Below are positions 9,702 through 18,428 of a stretch of DNA of 64,000 bases, one piece after another. The notes under the pieces are model-generated. The model saw nothing but the letters and a program-made list of their open reading frames with translations. It did not search any database and was not told the origin of the DNA. The position numbers were made by a program, and so were the translations under genes. Each line of letters starts with the position of its first letter. Within the stretch, counting starts at the first letter, position 1. This DNA comes from Paucibacter sp. B2R-40 (GTDB taxonomy: Bacteria; Pseudomonadota; Gammaproteobacteria; Burkholderiales; Burkholderiaceae_C), in contig NZ_JAJIRP010000003.1 in the NCBI RefSeq assembly GCF_025717555.1, positions 310,001-374,000 on the forward strand. Reading direction: 5' to 3'.

Positions 9702-11984
9702 TTGAGCAACCACAGCCATCAACGTCGCCGCCTGCGCATTTTTCTGGGCGCCATGTGCAGCCTGTTGGTGCTCACCTTCTGCGCGGTCGGCTGGCTGCAA
9801 ACGCGTCAATTCGAGCTGATCAGCTCGGCCCAGCGCTACCAAGACGACTATGTCGTGTGGAGCTTGTTTCAGTTCGAGGTCGACTTTCTCAAGCTGCGCC
9901 AAGCACTAGACCAGACCGCAGCGGCGGCCTCGGCTTCATCGACAGGCAGCTCCGCCGACCTGCAGATTGCCGCCGACTTGGTCGAAAAGCGCTTTGAGAT
10001 TTTCGTCAGCAGGCTCGGGCTGGTGGAGGATGAATATGCCACCCGCTTGCTGCAGCGCGACCCAGATTACAGCCAAACACTGGCGCAGATTCGCAGCTTT
10101 GTGCAGTCTGCCGACAAGTTGCCGCTAACGGCCGAATTAATCGCACGCCAGCCCGCACATGCTGGCGCGGTACTGGCGCAATTGGCGGGCTTGGCCGAGG
10201 GCATTCACGATCTTTCGCTGACTGCCTCGCACCAGGTATCGCAACAGGCTACCGAGCGCAGTGATACGGTGCGCCACCATGCACGTCTGAGCCTTTGGCT
10301 AACGCTGGTGCAATGCGCACTCACGCTGGGCCTGACCTTGCTGGTGGTGCATCAATTCAGGAGTTTATTGCGCAATGCACGCGACCAAAAGATCCAAGCT
10401 GCCAAATTGCTCGAAGCGCAGCATGCAGCCGAGGCAGGCAGCCGCGCCAAGAGCTTGTTTCTGGCCAATATGAGCCATGAGTTACGCACGCCCATGCACG
10501 GCTTGTTGGGCATGTTGGACCTGCTCAAAGACGGCCCGCTCAAGCCCGAACAAGCGCGCCAACTCAAGTCTGCCGCCAACGCCAGCCAACATCTGCTGGC
10601 GGTGCTGAACGACATCTTGGACATCTCCAAGATGGAGGCCGGCGGTATCAGCATCAATACGCAGGCGCTGTTTTTGCCCGATCTTTTGGCCGAAGTAGAG
10701 CAATTGAGTCGCTCGCAGGCCCAGGCTGGCGGCTTGGAGTTGAATCTGAGCGTCGAGGCAGGGCTGCCCGATTGGGTCAGCGCCGATCCCACTCGCTTGC
10801 GCCAGATTCTGCTCAATTTGCTCGGCAATGCGATCAAATTCACGCCGCAAGGTCAGGTCACGCTGCGCTTGAGCCGCGCCGACGGATCAAGCGGCCAGGG
10901 GTGTTTAAGCTTTCAAGTCAAAGACAGCGGCATCGGCATGGACGCGGCCACCATGGCCAAGCTGTTCCAGCGCTTCAGCCAAGGTGATGACTCCAGCTCT
11001 CGACGATTTGGCGGCAGTGGCTTGGGCCTGGAAATTTCACGCAATCTGGCGCGCGCCATGGGTGGCGACATCACCGTGAAGAGTCAAATCGGCCAAGGTT
11101 CCACCTTCACCCTGCAGCTGCCGCTGAATGAATGCCAAGCGCCGGACGTGACGGCCGCAGCCACAACCGGTCAAGTCAGCGGCAAGTCCCTGCGCATCTT
11201 GGTCTCCGAGGATCACCCCACCAATCAAGCCTATCTGCAAGCGGTGCTGGAGCGTCTCGGGCACCGCGCGGTGTTTTGCGCCAATGGACTGGAAGCTTTG
11301 CAGCGTTTAAAGCAAGAAGAACAAGACGACTTCGATTTGGTGTTGATGGATTTGCACACGCCGATGATGGACGGCTACCAGGCAAGTCGCGCGATACGGG
11401 CGCTACCCGGCGCCAAATCGGGCATCAAAATCATTGCCTTGTCCGCCGATGCCTTCGAGGAATCGCGTGCCCGCGCGCTGCAGTCCGGCATGAACGGCTT
11501 TTTGGCCAAGCCGGTCAGCATTGAGGTGCTGACCCAGACATTGGGTGGCCAAATAGCCGAGGCGCACCCAGCGCCCAGCCAGATAGTGCCGGCTGCTTTG
11601 AGTGAAGCTTTGGAGTTCGACCCGGCCGCGCTGCAAGAGTTGCGCCAAAACCTGCCCGAGGCCATTGTTGCCAAGTTCTACGCGACCTATATCGCCAGCC
11701 TTGCCCAGACTCGCCTCGCGCTCAAGCAGGCAAGTGAACAGCGCGATAGCGCCGCCTTGCAGGCGGCCGCTCACAGCATCAAGGGTGCGGCCGCCAACCT
11801 CGGCCTCGTTTTGGTTCAGCGGCCGGCCTTGGCCTTGGAGATGCGCGCCAGACAGGCGATGCTTGATGGCCCCAGCGATGTAGAAACATGGGCGCAATTG
11901 CAGCAACTCGCACAGGCACTGCTGCAAGCGCTGCTGCGCAGTGAAGCCGTCTGTGCCGAGCAGGGTCTGCTTGAGCGGGCCTAA
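9702..11984 (+). CDS. Membrane hybrid histidine kinase with receiver and Hpt domains
   Basis: A 760-residue phosphorelay kinase. Membrane segments near residues 13-31 and 196-217 enclose a helical periplasmic domain of about 160 residues. Then come HisKA (MSHELRTP, His259), a HATPase with NAIKF, DSGIGM and GGSGLGLEIS, a receiver (SED near 503, phosphoacceptor Asp550 in LMDLHTPMMDG, Lys603) and a C-terminal Hpt domain (AHSIKGAAANLG, His691). The protein therefore carries three phosphoryl sites and can pass a phosphate on to a separate response regulator, none of which is adjacent. The start is TTG with GAGG just upstream. Its stop overlaps the stop of murB on the other strand by 3 nt. Confidence 0.9.
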   Translation: MSNHSHQRRRLRIFLGAMCSLLVLTFCAVGWLQTRQFELISSAQRYQDDYVVWSLFQFEVDFLKLRQALDQTAAAASASSTGSSADLQIAADLVEKRFEIFVSRLGLVEDEYATRLLQRDPDYSQTLAQIRSFVQSADKLPLTAELIARQPAHAGAVLAQLAGLAEGIHDLSLTASHQVSQQATERSDTVRHHARLSLWLTLVQCALTLGLTLLVVHQFRSLLRNARDQKIQAAKLLEAQHAAEAGSRAKSLFLANMSHELRTPMHGLLGMLDLLKDGPLKPEQARQLKSAANASQHLLAVLNDILDISKMEAGGISINTQALFLPDLLAEVEQLSRSQAQAGGLELNLSVEAGLPDWVSADPTRLRQILLNLLGNAIKFTPQGQVTLRLSRADGSSGQGCLSFQVKDSGIGMDAATMAKLFQRFSQGDDSSSRRFGGSGLGLEISRNLARAMGGDITVKSQIGQGSTFTLQLPLNECQAPDVTAAATTGQVSGKSLRILVSEDHPTNQAYLQAVLERLGHRAVFCANGLEALQRLKQEEQDDFDLVLMDLHTPMMDGYQASRAIRALPGAKSGIKIIALSADAFEESRARALQSGMNGFLAKPVSIEVLTQTLGGQIAEAHPAPSQIVPAALSEALEFDPAALQELRQNLPEAIVAKFYATYIASLAQTRLALKQASEQRDSAALQAAAHSIKGAAANLGLVLVQRPALALEMRARQAMLDGPSDVETWAQLQQLAQALLQALLRSEAVCAEQGLLERA

Positions 11985-13069
11985 AGCAAGAGCGGCTCGG
12001 TCTCCAGGCGAATGCCGAAGCGCCCGTAAACGCTTTCTTGAATCGCACGCGCCAAGGTGACGACCTCCGCGCCGCGTGCCTCGCCCCGATTGACCAAGAC
12101 CAAGGCCTGCTTGTCATAGACGGCCGCGCCGCCGACCGCCTTGCCCTTCCAGCCGCAGGCATCGATCATCCAGCCGGCGGCCAGTTTGATGCTGCCGTCA
12201 GGCATGGGGTAATGGACGATGTGCGGGTCACGGCCGATGATGTCGCGGCATTGCTCGGCACTGACCAGCGGGTTCTTGAAAAAGCTGCCGGCATTGCCGA
12301 TCACAGCCGGGTCGGGCAGCTTGGCGCGGCGAATCGCGCAGATCCAGTCAAAAATTTGGCCGGCCGTCGGCTGAACTATGCCGGTTTCGGCCATCTTGCG
12401 TTCTAACTCCAGATAGCCCAGCACCGGCTGCCAGGGCTTGGGGCAGCGCAGGCGCACATGGGTGATCACGCTCTTGCCCGCCAGCCCGCCAAAGCCGGTT
12501 TGTTTGAATACGCTGTCCCGATAGCCGAAGTTGCACACCGAAGCCGGCAGCAGCACATTGCGCCCGGTCACCAGGTCCACCACGGCGACGCTGTCCAGCC
12601 TGTCCTTGATTTCAAGGCCGTAGGCGCCGATGTTTTGCACCGGAGCCGCACCCACCGTGCCGGGAATCAAAGCGAGGTTCTCCAGACCCGGAAAACCTTG
12701 CTCAACCGTCCATTGCACCAATTGATGCCAGGGCACACCCGCGCCTGCCTCGATAATCCAGGCGTCTGGCCTTTCTTCCAGCAGGCGAATGCCAGGTATT
12801 TCCATCTTCAGCACCACCGCATCGACGTCTTGGGTCAACACGATATTGCTGCCGCCGCCCAGCACAAACTTGGGCGCACGGCCCAGTAGCGGATGATCGA
12901 CGACTCGGCGCACATCGGCGGCCGAGCGAATGCGCACCAAGCGCTGCGCGGTCGCCGGCAAGCCGAAGCTGTTGTATGGCTTCAGGTTGACGCTCAATTC
13001 GATAGGCAAAGCCCGGCTTGCCAATTCGGGCTGGGACTCATTCGGGGGATTTACAGCTTGATCCTGCAT
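11981..13069 (-). CDS. murB: UDP-N-acetylenolpyruvoylglucosamine reductase
   Basis: A 362-residue FAD enzyme that reduces UDP-GlcNAc-enolpyruvate to UDP-MurNAc with NADPH, an early step of peptidoglycan synthesis. FAD-binding motifs GGGSNIV and IPGTVGAAPVQNIGAYG are intact, and AGSFFKNP contains the serine that protonates the intermediate. The C-terminal GIRLETEPLLL fits the type I (E. coli-like) enzyme. The start at MQDQAVNPP was chosen because it gives a short leader before the conserved LKPYNSFGLPA; an upstream in-frame start is less likely. It is divergent from yajQ across 64 nt, and convergent with the kinase gene. Confidence 0.95.
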   Translation of the reverse strand: MQDQAVNPPNESQPELASRALPIELSVNLKPYNSFGLPATAQRLVRIRSAADVRRVVDHPLLGRAPKFVLGGGSNIVLTQDVDAVVLKMEIPGIRLLEERPDAWIIEAGAGVPWHQLVQWTVEQGFPGLENLALIPGTVGAAPVQNIGAYGLEIKDRLDSVAVVDLVTGRNVLLPASVCNFGYRDSVFKQTGFGGLAGKSVITHVRLRCPKPWQPVLGYLELERKMAETGIVQPTAGQIFDWICAIRRAKLPDPAVIGNAGSFFKNPLVSAEQCRDIIGRDPHIVHYPMPDGSIKLAAGWMIDACGWKGKAVGGAAVYDKQALVLVNRGEARGAEVVTLARAIQESVYGRFGIRLETEPLLL

Positions 13070-13133
13070 GGCAGAATTTTCCCAGATCAATCGGGCTATC
13101 CTTGGCCCACTCACCACTCAGCGATAAATAAAC

Positions 13134-13628
13134 ATGCCAAGTTTTGACACCACTCTCGAACCCGATATGGCCAAGATCAAAAATGGCGTTGACACCAGCG
13201 CCAAAGAGATCGCCACTCGCTTCGACTTCAAAGGCACCAGCGCCGAAGTCGTCTTGAAGGAAAAAGAGAAGGAAATCCACGCCACCGGCGACAGCGATTT
13301 TCAGCTCGAACAGATCGAGGCCGTGTTCTACGCCAAGCTGATCAAGCAAGGCGTGGTCATCAGCTTTCTGGACAAGCAGGAAAAGATCGAAAAGCTCGGC
13401 GGCGACAAAGTACGCCGGGTCTACAAGATCAAGAACGGCATCGAGTCCGTGCTGGCCAAGAAGATCGTTGCGGCGGTCAAAGACGCCAAACTCAAGGTGC
13501 AAGCCTCGATCCAGGGCGACACCGTGCGCATCACCGGCAAAAACCGCGATGACCTGCAAGTCGGCATCGCCTTGCTGAAAAAAGAATTCGCGGATGTGCC
13601 GCTGAGCTACGACAACTTCCGCGACTGA
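13134..13628 (+). CDS. yajQ: YajQ family nucleotide-binding protein
   Basis: A 164-residue protein of the usual family length, beginning [20 protein letters not shown] and continuing with [15 protein letters not shown], a hallmark of YajQ. Xanthomonas and Pseudomonas members have been reported to bind cyclic di-GMP and to affect transcription, and the E. coli protein binds nucleotides or tRNA in some reports; the role here is not known. The end PLSYDNFRD is also typical. The next gene follows after 6 nt, suggesting co-transcription. Confidence 0.93.
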   Translation: MPSFDTTLEPDMAKIKNGVDTSAKEIATRFDFKGTSAEVVLKEKEKEIHATGDSDFQLEQIEAVFYAKLIKQGVVISFLDKQEKIEKLGGDKVRRVYKIKNGIESVLAKKIVAAVKDAKLKVQASIQGDTVRITGKNRDDLQVGIALLKKEFADVPLSYDNFRD

Positions 13629-13634
13629 CCACCA

Positions 13635-14297
13635 ATGAAAATGCCGGCGTATGTTTGCTGGGCCTTGGGCTGCGGCCTGTGGGTCACGGCCGCTTGCGGA
13701 CAAACCGCCGGTACGGTCAGTTTCAATGGCAGTTTGGGTACCAAGGCCGCGCTGCTGATGATAGACGGCGAGGCGCGCACATTGACGGTAGGCAGCACCC
13801 TACGCGGCGTACGCCTGCTCTCGGTCGATGACAACCGGGCCGAGATCGAACTGGGCGGGCGCCGCCAGACGCTGTTGATGGGAGCCACGCCGGGACGCAT
13901 CGGCGACAACGCGCCGCCCCCAAACGGTGGGCGAAAGATCATTTTGAGCGCCGGCTCCGGCGGCCACTTCACCAGCATCGGCAGTATCAACGGCCAAAGC
14001 ACGCAATTCTTGATCGACACCGGGGCCACCGCCATCTCGATCAGCCAGACCGAGGCCGAACGCATGGGCCTGAATTTTTCGGCCGGGCGACGCATCATGA
14101 CGCAAACCGCCAACGGCGTGGTGCCCGCCCACATGATGCAGCTGAACAGCGTGCGCATCGGCGATGTCGAAGTCCGCAATGTCGAGGCCATCGTCATTCC
14201 GGGTCAGATGAGCCATGTCTTGCTGGGCAATAGCTTTTTGACCCGTTTTCAGATGCAAAGACATAACGATGTGCTGACGCTGGATTTGCGCTACTAA
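13635..14297 (+). CDS. Retropepsin-like aspartic protease, exported
   Basis: A 220-residue protein. Residues 1-22 look like a signal sequence; Cys21 in TAACGQ makes a lipoprotein possible, although the lipobox is poor. Residues 25-85 are a beta-rich N-terminal domain, and residues 105-220 are a clan AA retropepsin fold with the single catalytic motif FLIDTGATA (Asp128) and a C-terminal HVLLGNSFL. One such motif means the enzyme must dimerise to form an active site. It matches the TIGR02281-type proteins of proteobacteria, whose substrates are mostly unknown. It lies 6 nt after yajQ. Confidence 0.82.
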   Translation: MKMPAYVCWALGCGLWVTAACGQTAGTVSFNGSLGTKAALLMIDGEARTLTVGSTLRGVRLLSVDDNRAEIELGGRRQTLLMGATPGRIGDNAPPPNGGRKIILSAGSGGHFTSIGSINGQSTQFLIDTGATAISISQTEAERMGLNFSAGRRIMTQTANGVVPAHMMQLNSVRIGDVEVRNVEAIVIPGQMSHVLLGNSFLTRFQMQRHNDVLTLDLRY

Positions 14298-14392
14298 AAC
14301 CGGTTTGAAAAAACCGCCTGGGCCATGAAAAAACTCACCCAACAGAGTGCTTTGAAGTTCAAGAAACTCCTGCGTTTTACGATACTGGCCGG

Positions 14393-17212
14393 ATGCGCGC
14401 GAAAAAAACCATGACCCAAAGCCCTTCAGTTCTTCAGCCACTCCTGGGCCTGATGTTGGCCGGCGTGATGTCGCTGGCCCAGGCAACGCCAGAAAAGGCC
14501 GCTAAATTCTATGAAGACGCTTTGTTGCGCTATGAAAAAGGCGACCTTGACGGCGCCACCGTTCAACTCAAGAACACCATTCAGCAGGACCAGAAAATGC
14601 TGGCCGCGCATTTGCTGCTTGGCAAGGTCTTGCTCAAAAACGGTGAGCTGAAAGGCGCCGAGGCTGCCTTTGAAGAAGCATTGAAGCAAGGCGTCAATCG
14701 CAGCGAAGTCGCCGTGCCGCTGGGGCAGCTGTATTTGCAGCTGGGTGAGCGCAAGAAGCTGCTGGATGAATTGACGCTGACCGGCATGCCGCAGTCCATC
14801 CATGTCGACATCTTGACCTTGCGCGGATCGGCCTACGCCATGTCCGGCAACATGGCAATGGCCAGCAAGAGTTACGCCGAGGCCAAGCAACTCAACCCTA
14901 ACTCGGCCACACCGCTGATTGCGGAGGCCCCCCTGCTCTTGCGCATGGGCGAGCCCGACAAGGCTCGCGCGATGGCAGCCAGGGCGGTAGAACTGGCACC
15001 GACCAATGCTGCTGCCTGGTACACGCAGGGTGTGATCCTGCAGTCCTTGCAAGAGGCCAAGGGAGCGCTGGTCGCGCAAGAGCGAGCCTTGGCACTGAAT
15101 CCTAAACAGGTTGATGCGCGCATCGCCCACGCCTCGCTCTTGATTGGTCTGGGGCGGGAGAAGGAGGCCGAAAAGGACTTGGCGCTGCTGGTCGAGCAAG
15201 AGCAAGAAGATCCTCGCGCCTACTACTTGACCGGCCTGCTGGCCAGCCGCAAGGGGGACGACGCCGCAGCCAAAACCGCCTTTGGCGCAGCAGTTGGCCT
15301 GGTCGATGCCATTCCTCCCGAAATCATTGCCGGCAATGAGCCCTTGCTGATGGCCGGCGCCTTGTCACATCGCGCGCTAGGCAATGCCGAAAAGGCGCAG
15401 TTCTACCTGGAGACATTGCTGACGTCGAACAGCAAGCATTACAACGCCATGGTGATGCTGGCCGGTGTCTATATCGACAAGCGCGACTACAACCGCGCCG
15501 CGCCACTGCTCGAGAATGCGCAACGCGCCAAGCCCGATGACGCGCAAGTGATGTATCTGATGGGCTCACTGCAAATGGCCCGCAAGAGATATCAGTTGGC
15601 CAGTGAGTTGTTTGAAAAGGCTGCCGCCAAAAGCGGCACCGCCTCCGCCGTGCGTGAATTGGGCTTCAGCCAGCTCAGTTTGGGGCAGGACAAGGCCGGC
15701 ATGGCCAATCTGGAGAAGGCCTTTGCGGCCAAACCTGGCGACCCTCGCGCCGGTGTTCAATTGACGATGACATACCTGGCTCAGGGCAATAACGCCAAAG
15801 CCATGCAGACCGCACAGGCCATCGTCAAGAAGGATCCCGACAACCTGACCATGCTCAATTTCTTGGGCAATATCAAAGGCCGCACCGGCGATAAAAAGGG
15901 TGCCCGCGAGGCGTTTCAACAGGCACTCACTAAAGACCCCAACTTCAGGCCGGCTGCCATCAATCTGAGTTGGCTGGACATGGAGGAATTGCGCTTTGAC
16001 GAGGCTCGCAGCCGCCTGAGCAAAATGGTGGTGGGCGCAAAAGACGACCCCGATGTGTTGTTTCAACTGGGTGTGCTGGAACTGCGCGCCAAGCGCTCAG
16101 CCGAAGCGATGACTTTCCTGCAAAAGTCAGATGAACTGCAGCGTACCGACCCGCGTGCCGGACTGCTGATGATTGAATTGCTGAGCGGGCAACAGCAAAA
16201 CGACAAGGCGCTGAGCTTGGCCAAAGCCTTGGCGGCGAAATATTCCACCTTGCTGACGCCTCAACTGACGCTGAGTCGCCTCTATTTGAACGCCGGAGAC
16301 GGCAATAATGCACGCCTCACTCTGCAAGCCGCCACCCGCATTGCCGAATTCAATCCGGCGCAGCAAGTGCAGATTGGCCGCATGAACCTGATGGCGGGCG
16401 GCATAGACGGCGCGGCCTACAACGTTCAAAAGGCCTTGCAGGCGCAGCCGAACTATTTAGAGGCCTTGGGTCTGCAGGTCGAAGTTGAAGCCAGGCGCGG
16501 CGATGTGGCGCGAGTCGACGCGGCGTTAAAGACGCTTAACTCAGCTCACCCTGGAGCAAGCTTGAGCTTGATGGCTACGGCGCATGTGGCGATGTCTCGC
16601 GGCCAATACCAGGCGGCGCTCAGCGGCTACCGAGCCGTGATGGCGAAGGAGCCCAGCACCGGCAACGCGATCCTGATCACACAGGCGCAAATTGCCGCCG
16701 GCGAGGTCGAAAAGGCCTTGAGCGGCCTGGAGGAATGGGCCAAAAAGAACCCCAAGGACCGCAATGCACTCAAGGCACTGGCGCAGGTGCAACTACAAGC
16801 CGGTAAGAATGAGGCCGCACGCAAGAGTTTTGTGCAGGTCTTGGCGATCGAACCAAATGATGCGGCCACCTTGATCTATTACGCCGCGCTGCTGCAGCGA
16901 CTCGGCGACCCGGCCGCCGTTGACGCGGCCGAGAAAGCCGTCAAGTTCGCGCCAGGCAATGCCGAGGCAACCGACAACCTGGGCTGGATCTTGGTGCAGC
17001 GCGGCAATGTGGACGCCGGCCTGCGTCATTTGCGCGAAGCGAGGTTGCGCAACCCCAACTCGGGCGACATCCGTTTTCACCTCGCCTATGCGCTGACCAA
17101 GTCCGGCCGCAAGATTGAGGCCAAGGAAGAGTTGGCGGCGGCCTCCTCTGTGCCCAACAAGGTGCGGCCGAGCGCACAACTGGAAAAGCTGAAAACGGAG
17201 TTGGGCCTGTAA
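14393..17212 (+). CDS. prsT: PrsT-type TPR repeat lipoprotein/periplasmic protein of the XrtA/PEP-CTERM system
   Basis: A 939-residue protein with a signal sequence (LLGLMLAGVMSLAQA) and then tetratricopeptide repeats throughout; the first reads ATPEKAAKFYEDALLRYEKG, followed by ATVQLKNTIQQDQKMLAAHL and EAAFEEALKQGVNRSEV. Length, repeat content and the N-terminal wording match the PrsT family, which normally accompanies exosortase A (XrtA) and exopolysaccharide genes. No exosortase, prsK or prsR gene is in this window, so if those exist they are elsewhere. A PEP-CTERM protein gene follows after about 185 nt. A second ATG six codons in is a possible start. Confidence 0.85.
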   Translation: MRAKKTMTQSPSVLQPLLGLMLAGVMSLAQATPEKAAKFYEDALLRYEKGDLDGATVQLKNTIQQDQKMLAAHLLLGKVLLKNGELKGAEAAFEEALKQGVNRSEVAVPLGQLYLQLGERKKLLDELTLTGMPQSIHVDILTLRGSAYAMSGNMAMASKSYAEAKQLNPNSATPLIAEAPLLLRMGEPDKARAMAARAVELAPTNAAAWYTQGVILQSLQEAKGALVAQERALALNPKQVDARIAHASLLIGLGREKEAEKDLALLVEQEQEDPRAYYLTGLLASRKGDDAAAKTAFGAAVGLVDAIPPEIIAGNEPLLMAGALSHRALGNAEKAQFYLETLLTSNSKHYNAMVMLAGVYIDKRDYNRAAPLLENAQRAKPDDAQVMYLMGSLQMARKRYQLASELFEKAAAKSGTASAVRELGFSQLSLGQDKAGMANLEKAFAAKPGDPRAGVQLTMTYLAQGNNAKAMQTAQAIVKKDPDNLTMLNFLGNIKGRTGDKKGAREAFQQALTKDPNFRPAAINLSWLDMEELRFDEARSRLSKMVVGAKDDPDVLFQLGVLELRAKRSAEAMTFLQKSDELQRTDPRAGLLMIELLSGQQQNDKALSLAKALAAKYSTLLTPQLTLSRLYLNAGDGNNARLTLQAATRIAEFNPAQQVQIGRMNLMAGGIDGAAYNVQKALQAQPNYLEALGLQVEVEARRGDVARVDAALKTLNSAHPGASLSLMATAHVAMSRGQYQAALSGYRAVMAKEPSTGNAILITQAQIAAGEVEKALSGLEEWAKKNPKDRNALKALAQVQLQAGKNEAARKSFVQVLAIEPNDAATLIYYAALLQRLGDPAAVDAAEKAVKFAPGNAEATDNLGWILVQRGNVDAGLRHLREARLRNPNSGDIRFHLAYALTKSGRKIEAKEELAAASSVPNKVRPSAQLEKLKTELGL

Positions 17213-17433
17213 ATAATGCCAAGAGTTCGTGCAAAAGCTACGTGAAGGCCTCTAAGGGCGGCGCTTGATGGGTTCAAGGTCGCTAAAGTGCCGACAGGCG
17301 CACTCGTTCAGCGCATGCATCACCCCACGCGACGCATTACCCCCCGATTCGCGGGATTGCTCGCACAGCTGAAATCGTTAGGATCGCAGCCAACAACATG
17401 AACACCAGAATTTCCGGACACAAGGCAAACACC

Positions 17434-18261
17434 ATGACAAACACATCGCAGCTTAGCAAGATCGTGAATCAACTCACTGCGTGTACTGCCATCGCATTGC
17501 TCGGTCTTGCCACTGGTGCTGCCCATGCCACGGTTGAGTTGACCAAGACCGGCGCAAACTTATTTGACGGCCGTACGGTGCAATTTGGTTCTGTAGTTCC
17601 GGGTGGTCAATCAACCATGGGCGCCTGGAAGGTCAACGAAACCAATGGGGCGCAGAATTTTTGGGTCTATTGCCTTGACCCCTTGCACACAAGCATTTCG
17701 CCGGACACCTATGACAAGGTGAGCTTGAGCAATTTCGTTACTGCGGCCGCAGCAGACGCAGGCTATACCAAGCTGTTCGCCAGTACGCCTTATCAAGCGA
17801 ATGGCATCGTGAACTTATACGATGACTCAACAAATGCGACAACAGCGAAAGTGCTGAACAATTTGACGTCGCTTTATCAGCATGCTTATGCCGACAGCCT
17901 GACCGACGCCAAGAAATCTGCCGCCTTTCAATATGCAATTTGGGAAATTGAAGGCGATGGGGCTGGCGCCTATTCAAGGACCACTGGCAGCTTTAAATAC
18001 ACCGGCACAGACAGCGCTGACGGAGTTTTCACTGCCACGGTTGATAAATATTTAGCCGGTTTGAACACTGGCACCTGGGCAAACGGCCTCACTACGGTGA
18101 CCAACTACACCTTCAATGTCTACAACCCCAACCCATCGGGCAGTGGCCAAGCGGTGATGTCTGCGACCGCAGTTCCTGAGCCAGGCTCCTTGGCGCTCGC
18201 TGGCTTGGCGCTGTTCGGCATGGTCTACACCCGTCGCCAGAGCAAGGCAAAACAGCTCTGA
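17434..18261 (+). CDS. PEP-CTERM sorted surface protein with thioester-like motifs
   Basis: A 275-residue exported protein. A signal peptide (residues 1-32, ending GAAHA) is followed by a beta-rich domain and a C-terminal PEP-CTERM signal: AVPEPGSLALAGL, a hydrophobic segment, then RRQ. Exosortase cuts at the PEP motif. The domain contains WVYCLDP (Cys80) and AAFQYAIWEIEG (Gln166), the spacing and wording of the Cys-Gln pair that forms an internal thioester in TED/TQXA adhesin domains. The start at 17434 has AAGG 8 nt upstream; an ATG at 17398 is an alternative that adds 12 residues. The next genes on the strand are unrelated. Function unknown; covalent surface attachment is a hypothesis. Confidence 0.85.
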   Translation: MTNTSQLSKIVNQLTACTAIALLGLATGAAHATVELTKTGANLFDGRTVQFGSVVPGGQSTMGAWKVNETNGAQNFWVYCLDPLHTSISPDTYDKVSLSNFVTAAAADAGYTKLFASTPYQANGIVNLYDDSTNATTAKVLNNLTSLYQHAYADSLTDAKKSAAFQYAIWEIEGDGAGAYSRTTGSFKYTGTDSADGVFTATVDKYLAGLNTGTWANGLTTVTNYTFNVYNPNPSGSGQAVMSATAVPEPGSLALAGLALFGMVYTRRQSKAKQL

Positions 18262-18293
18262 GCCAGAATAGATCTTCGGTTTTTTGAATAGCG

Positions 18294-18322
18294 AAAGCGG
18301 CCCTTGTGGCCGCTTTTTTGTT
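18294..18322 (+). terminator. Rho-independent terminator after the PEP-CTERM gene
   Basis: A perfect 9-bp stem, AAAGCGGCC and GGCCGCTTT, with loop CTTGT is followed by a run of T residues, about 30 nt beyond the stop codon. It ends the PEP-CTERM transcript before the acyl-CoA dehydrogenase genes. Confidence 0.85.
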
Positions 18323-18428
18323 TTTCAGCGGCGGCGACTCCACTGTCGCTGCCGAGACAAAGAAAAATAGAACGTTCGTGCTAAAACCCAGCTCTGTAGC
18401 AAGGTTCTGAACAAGGCAGCAACACAGC

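Noticed and set aside
17213-17397. Sigma-54 promoter expected upstream of a PEP-CTERM gene
   Set aside because: No GG-N10-GC element with TGGCAC/TTGC character could be found in this spacer.
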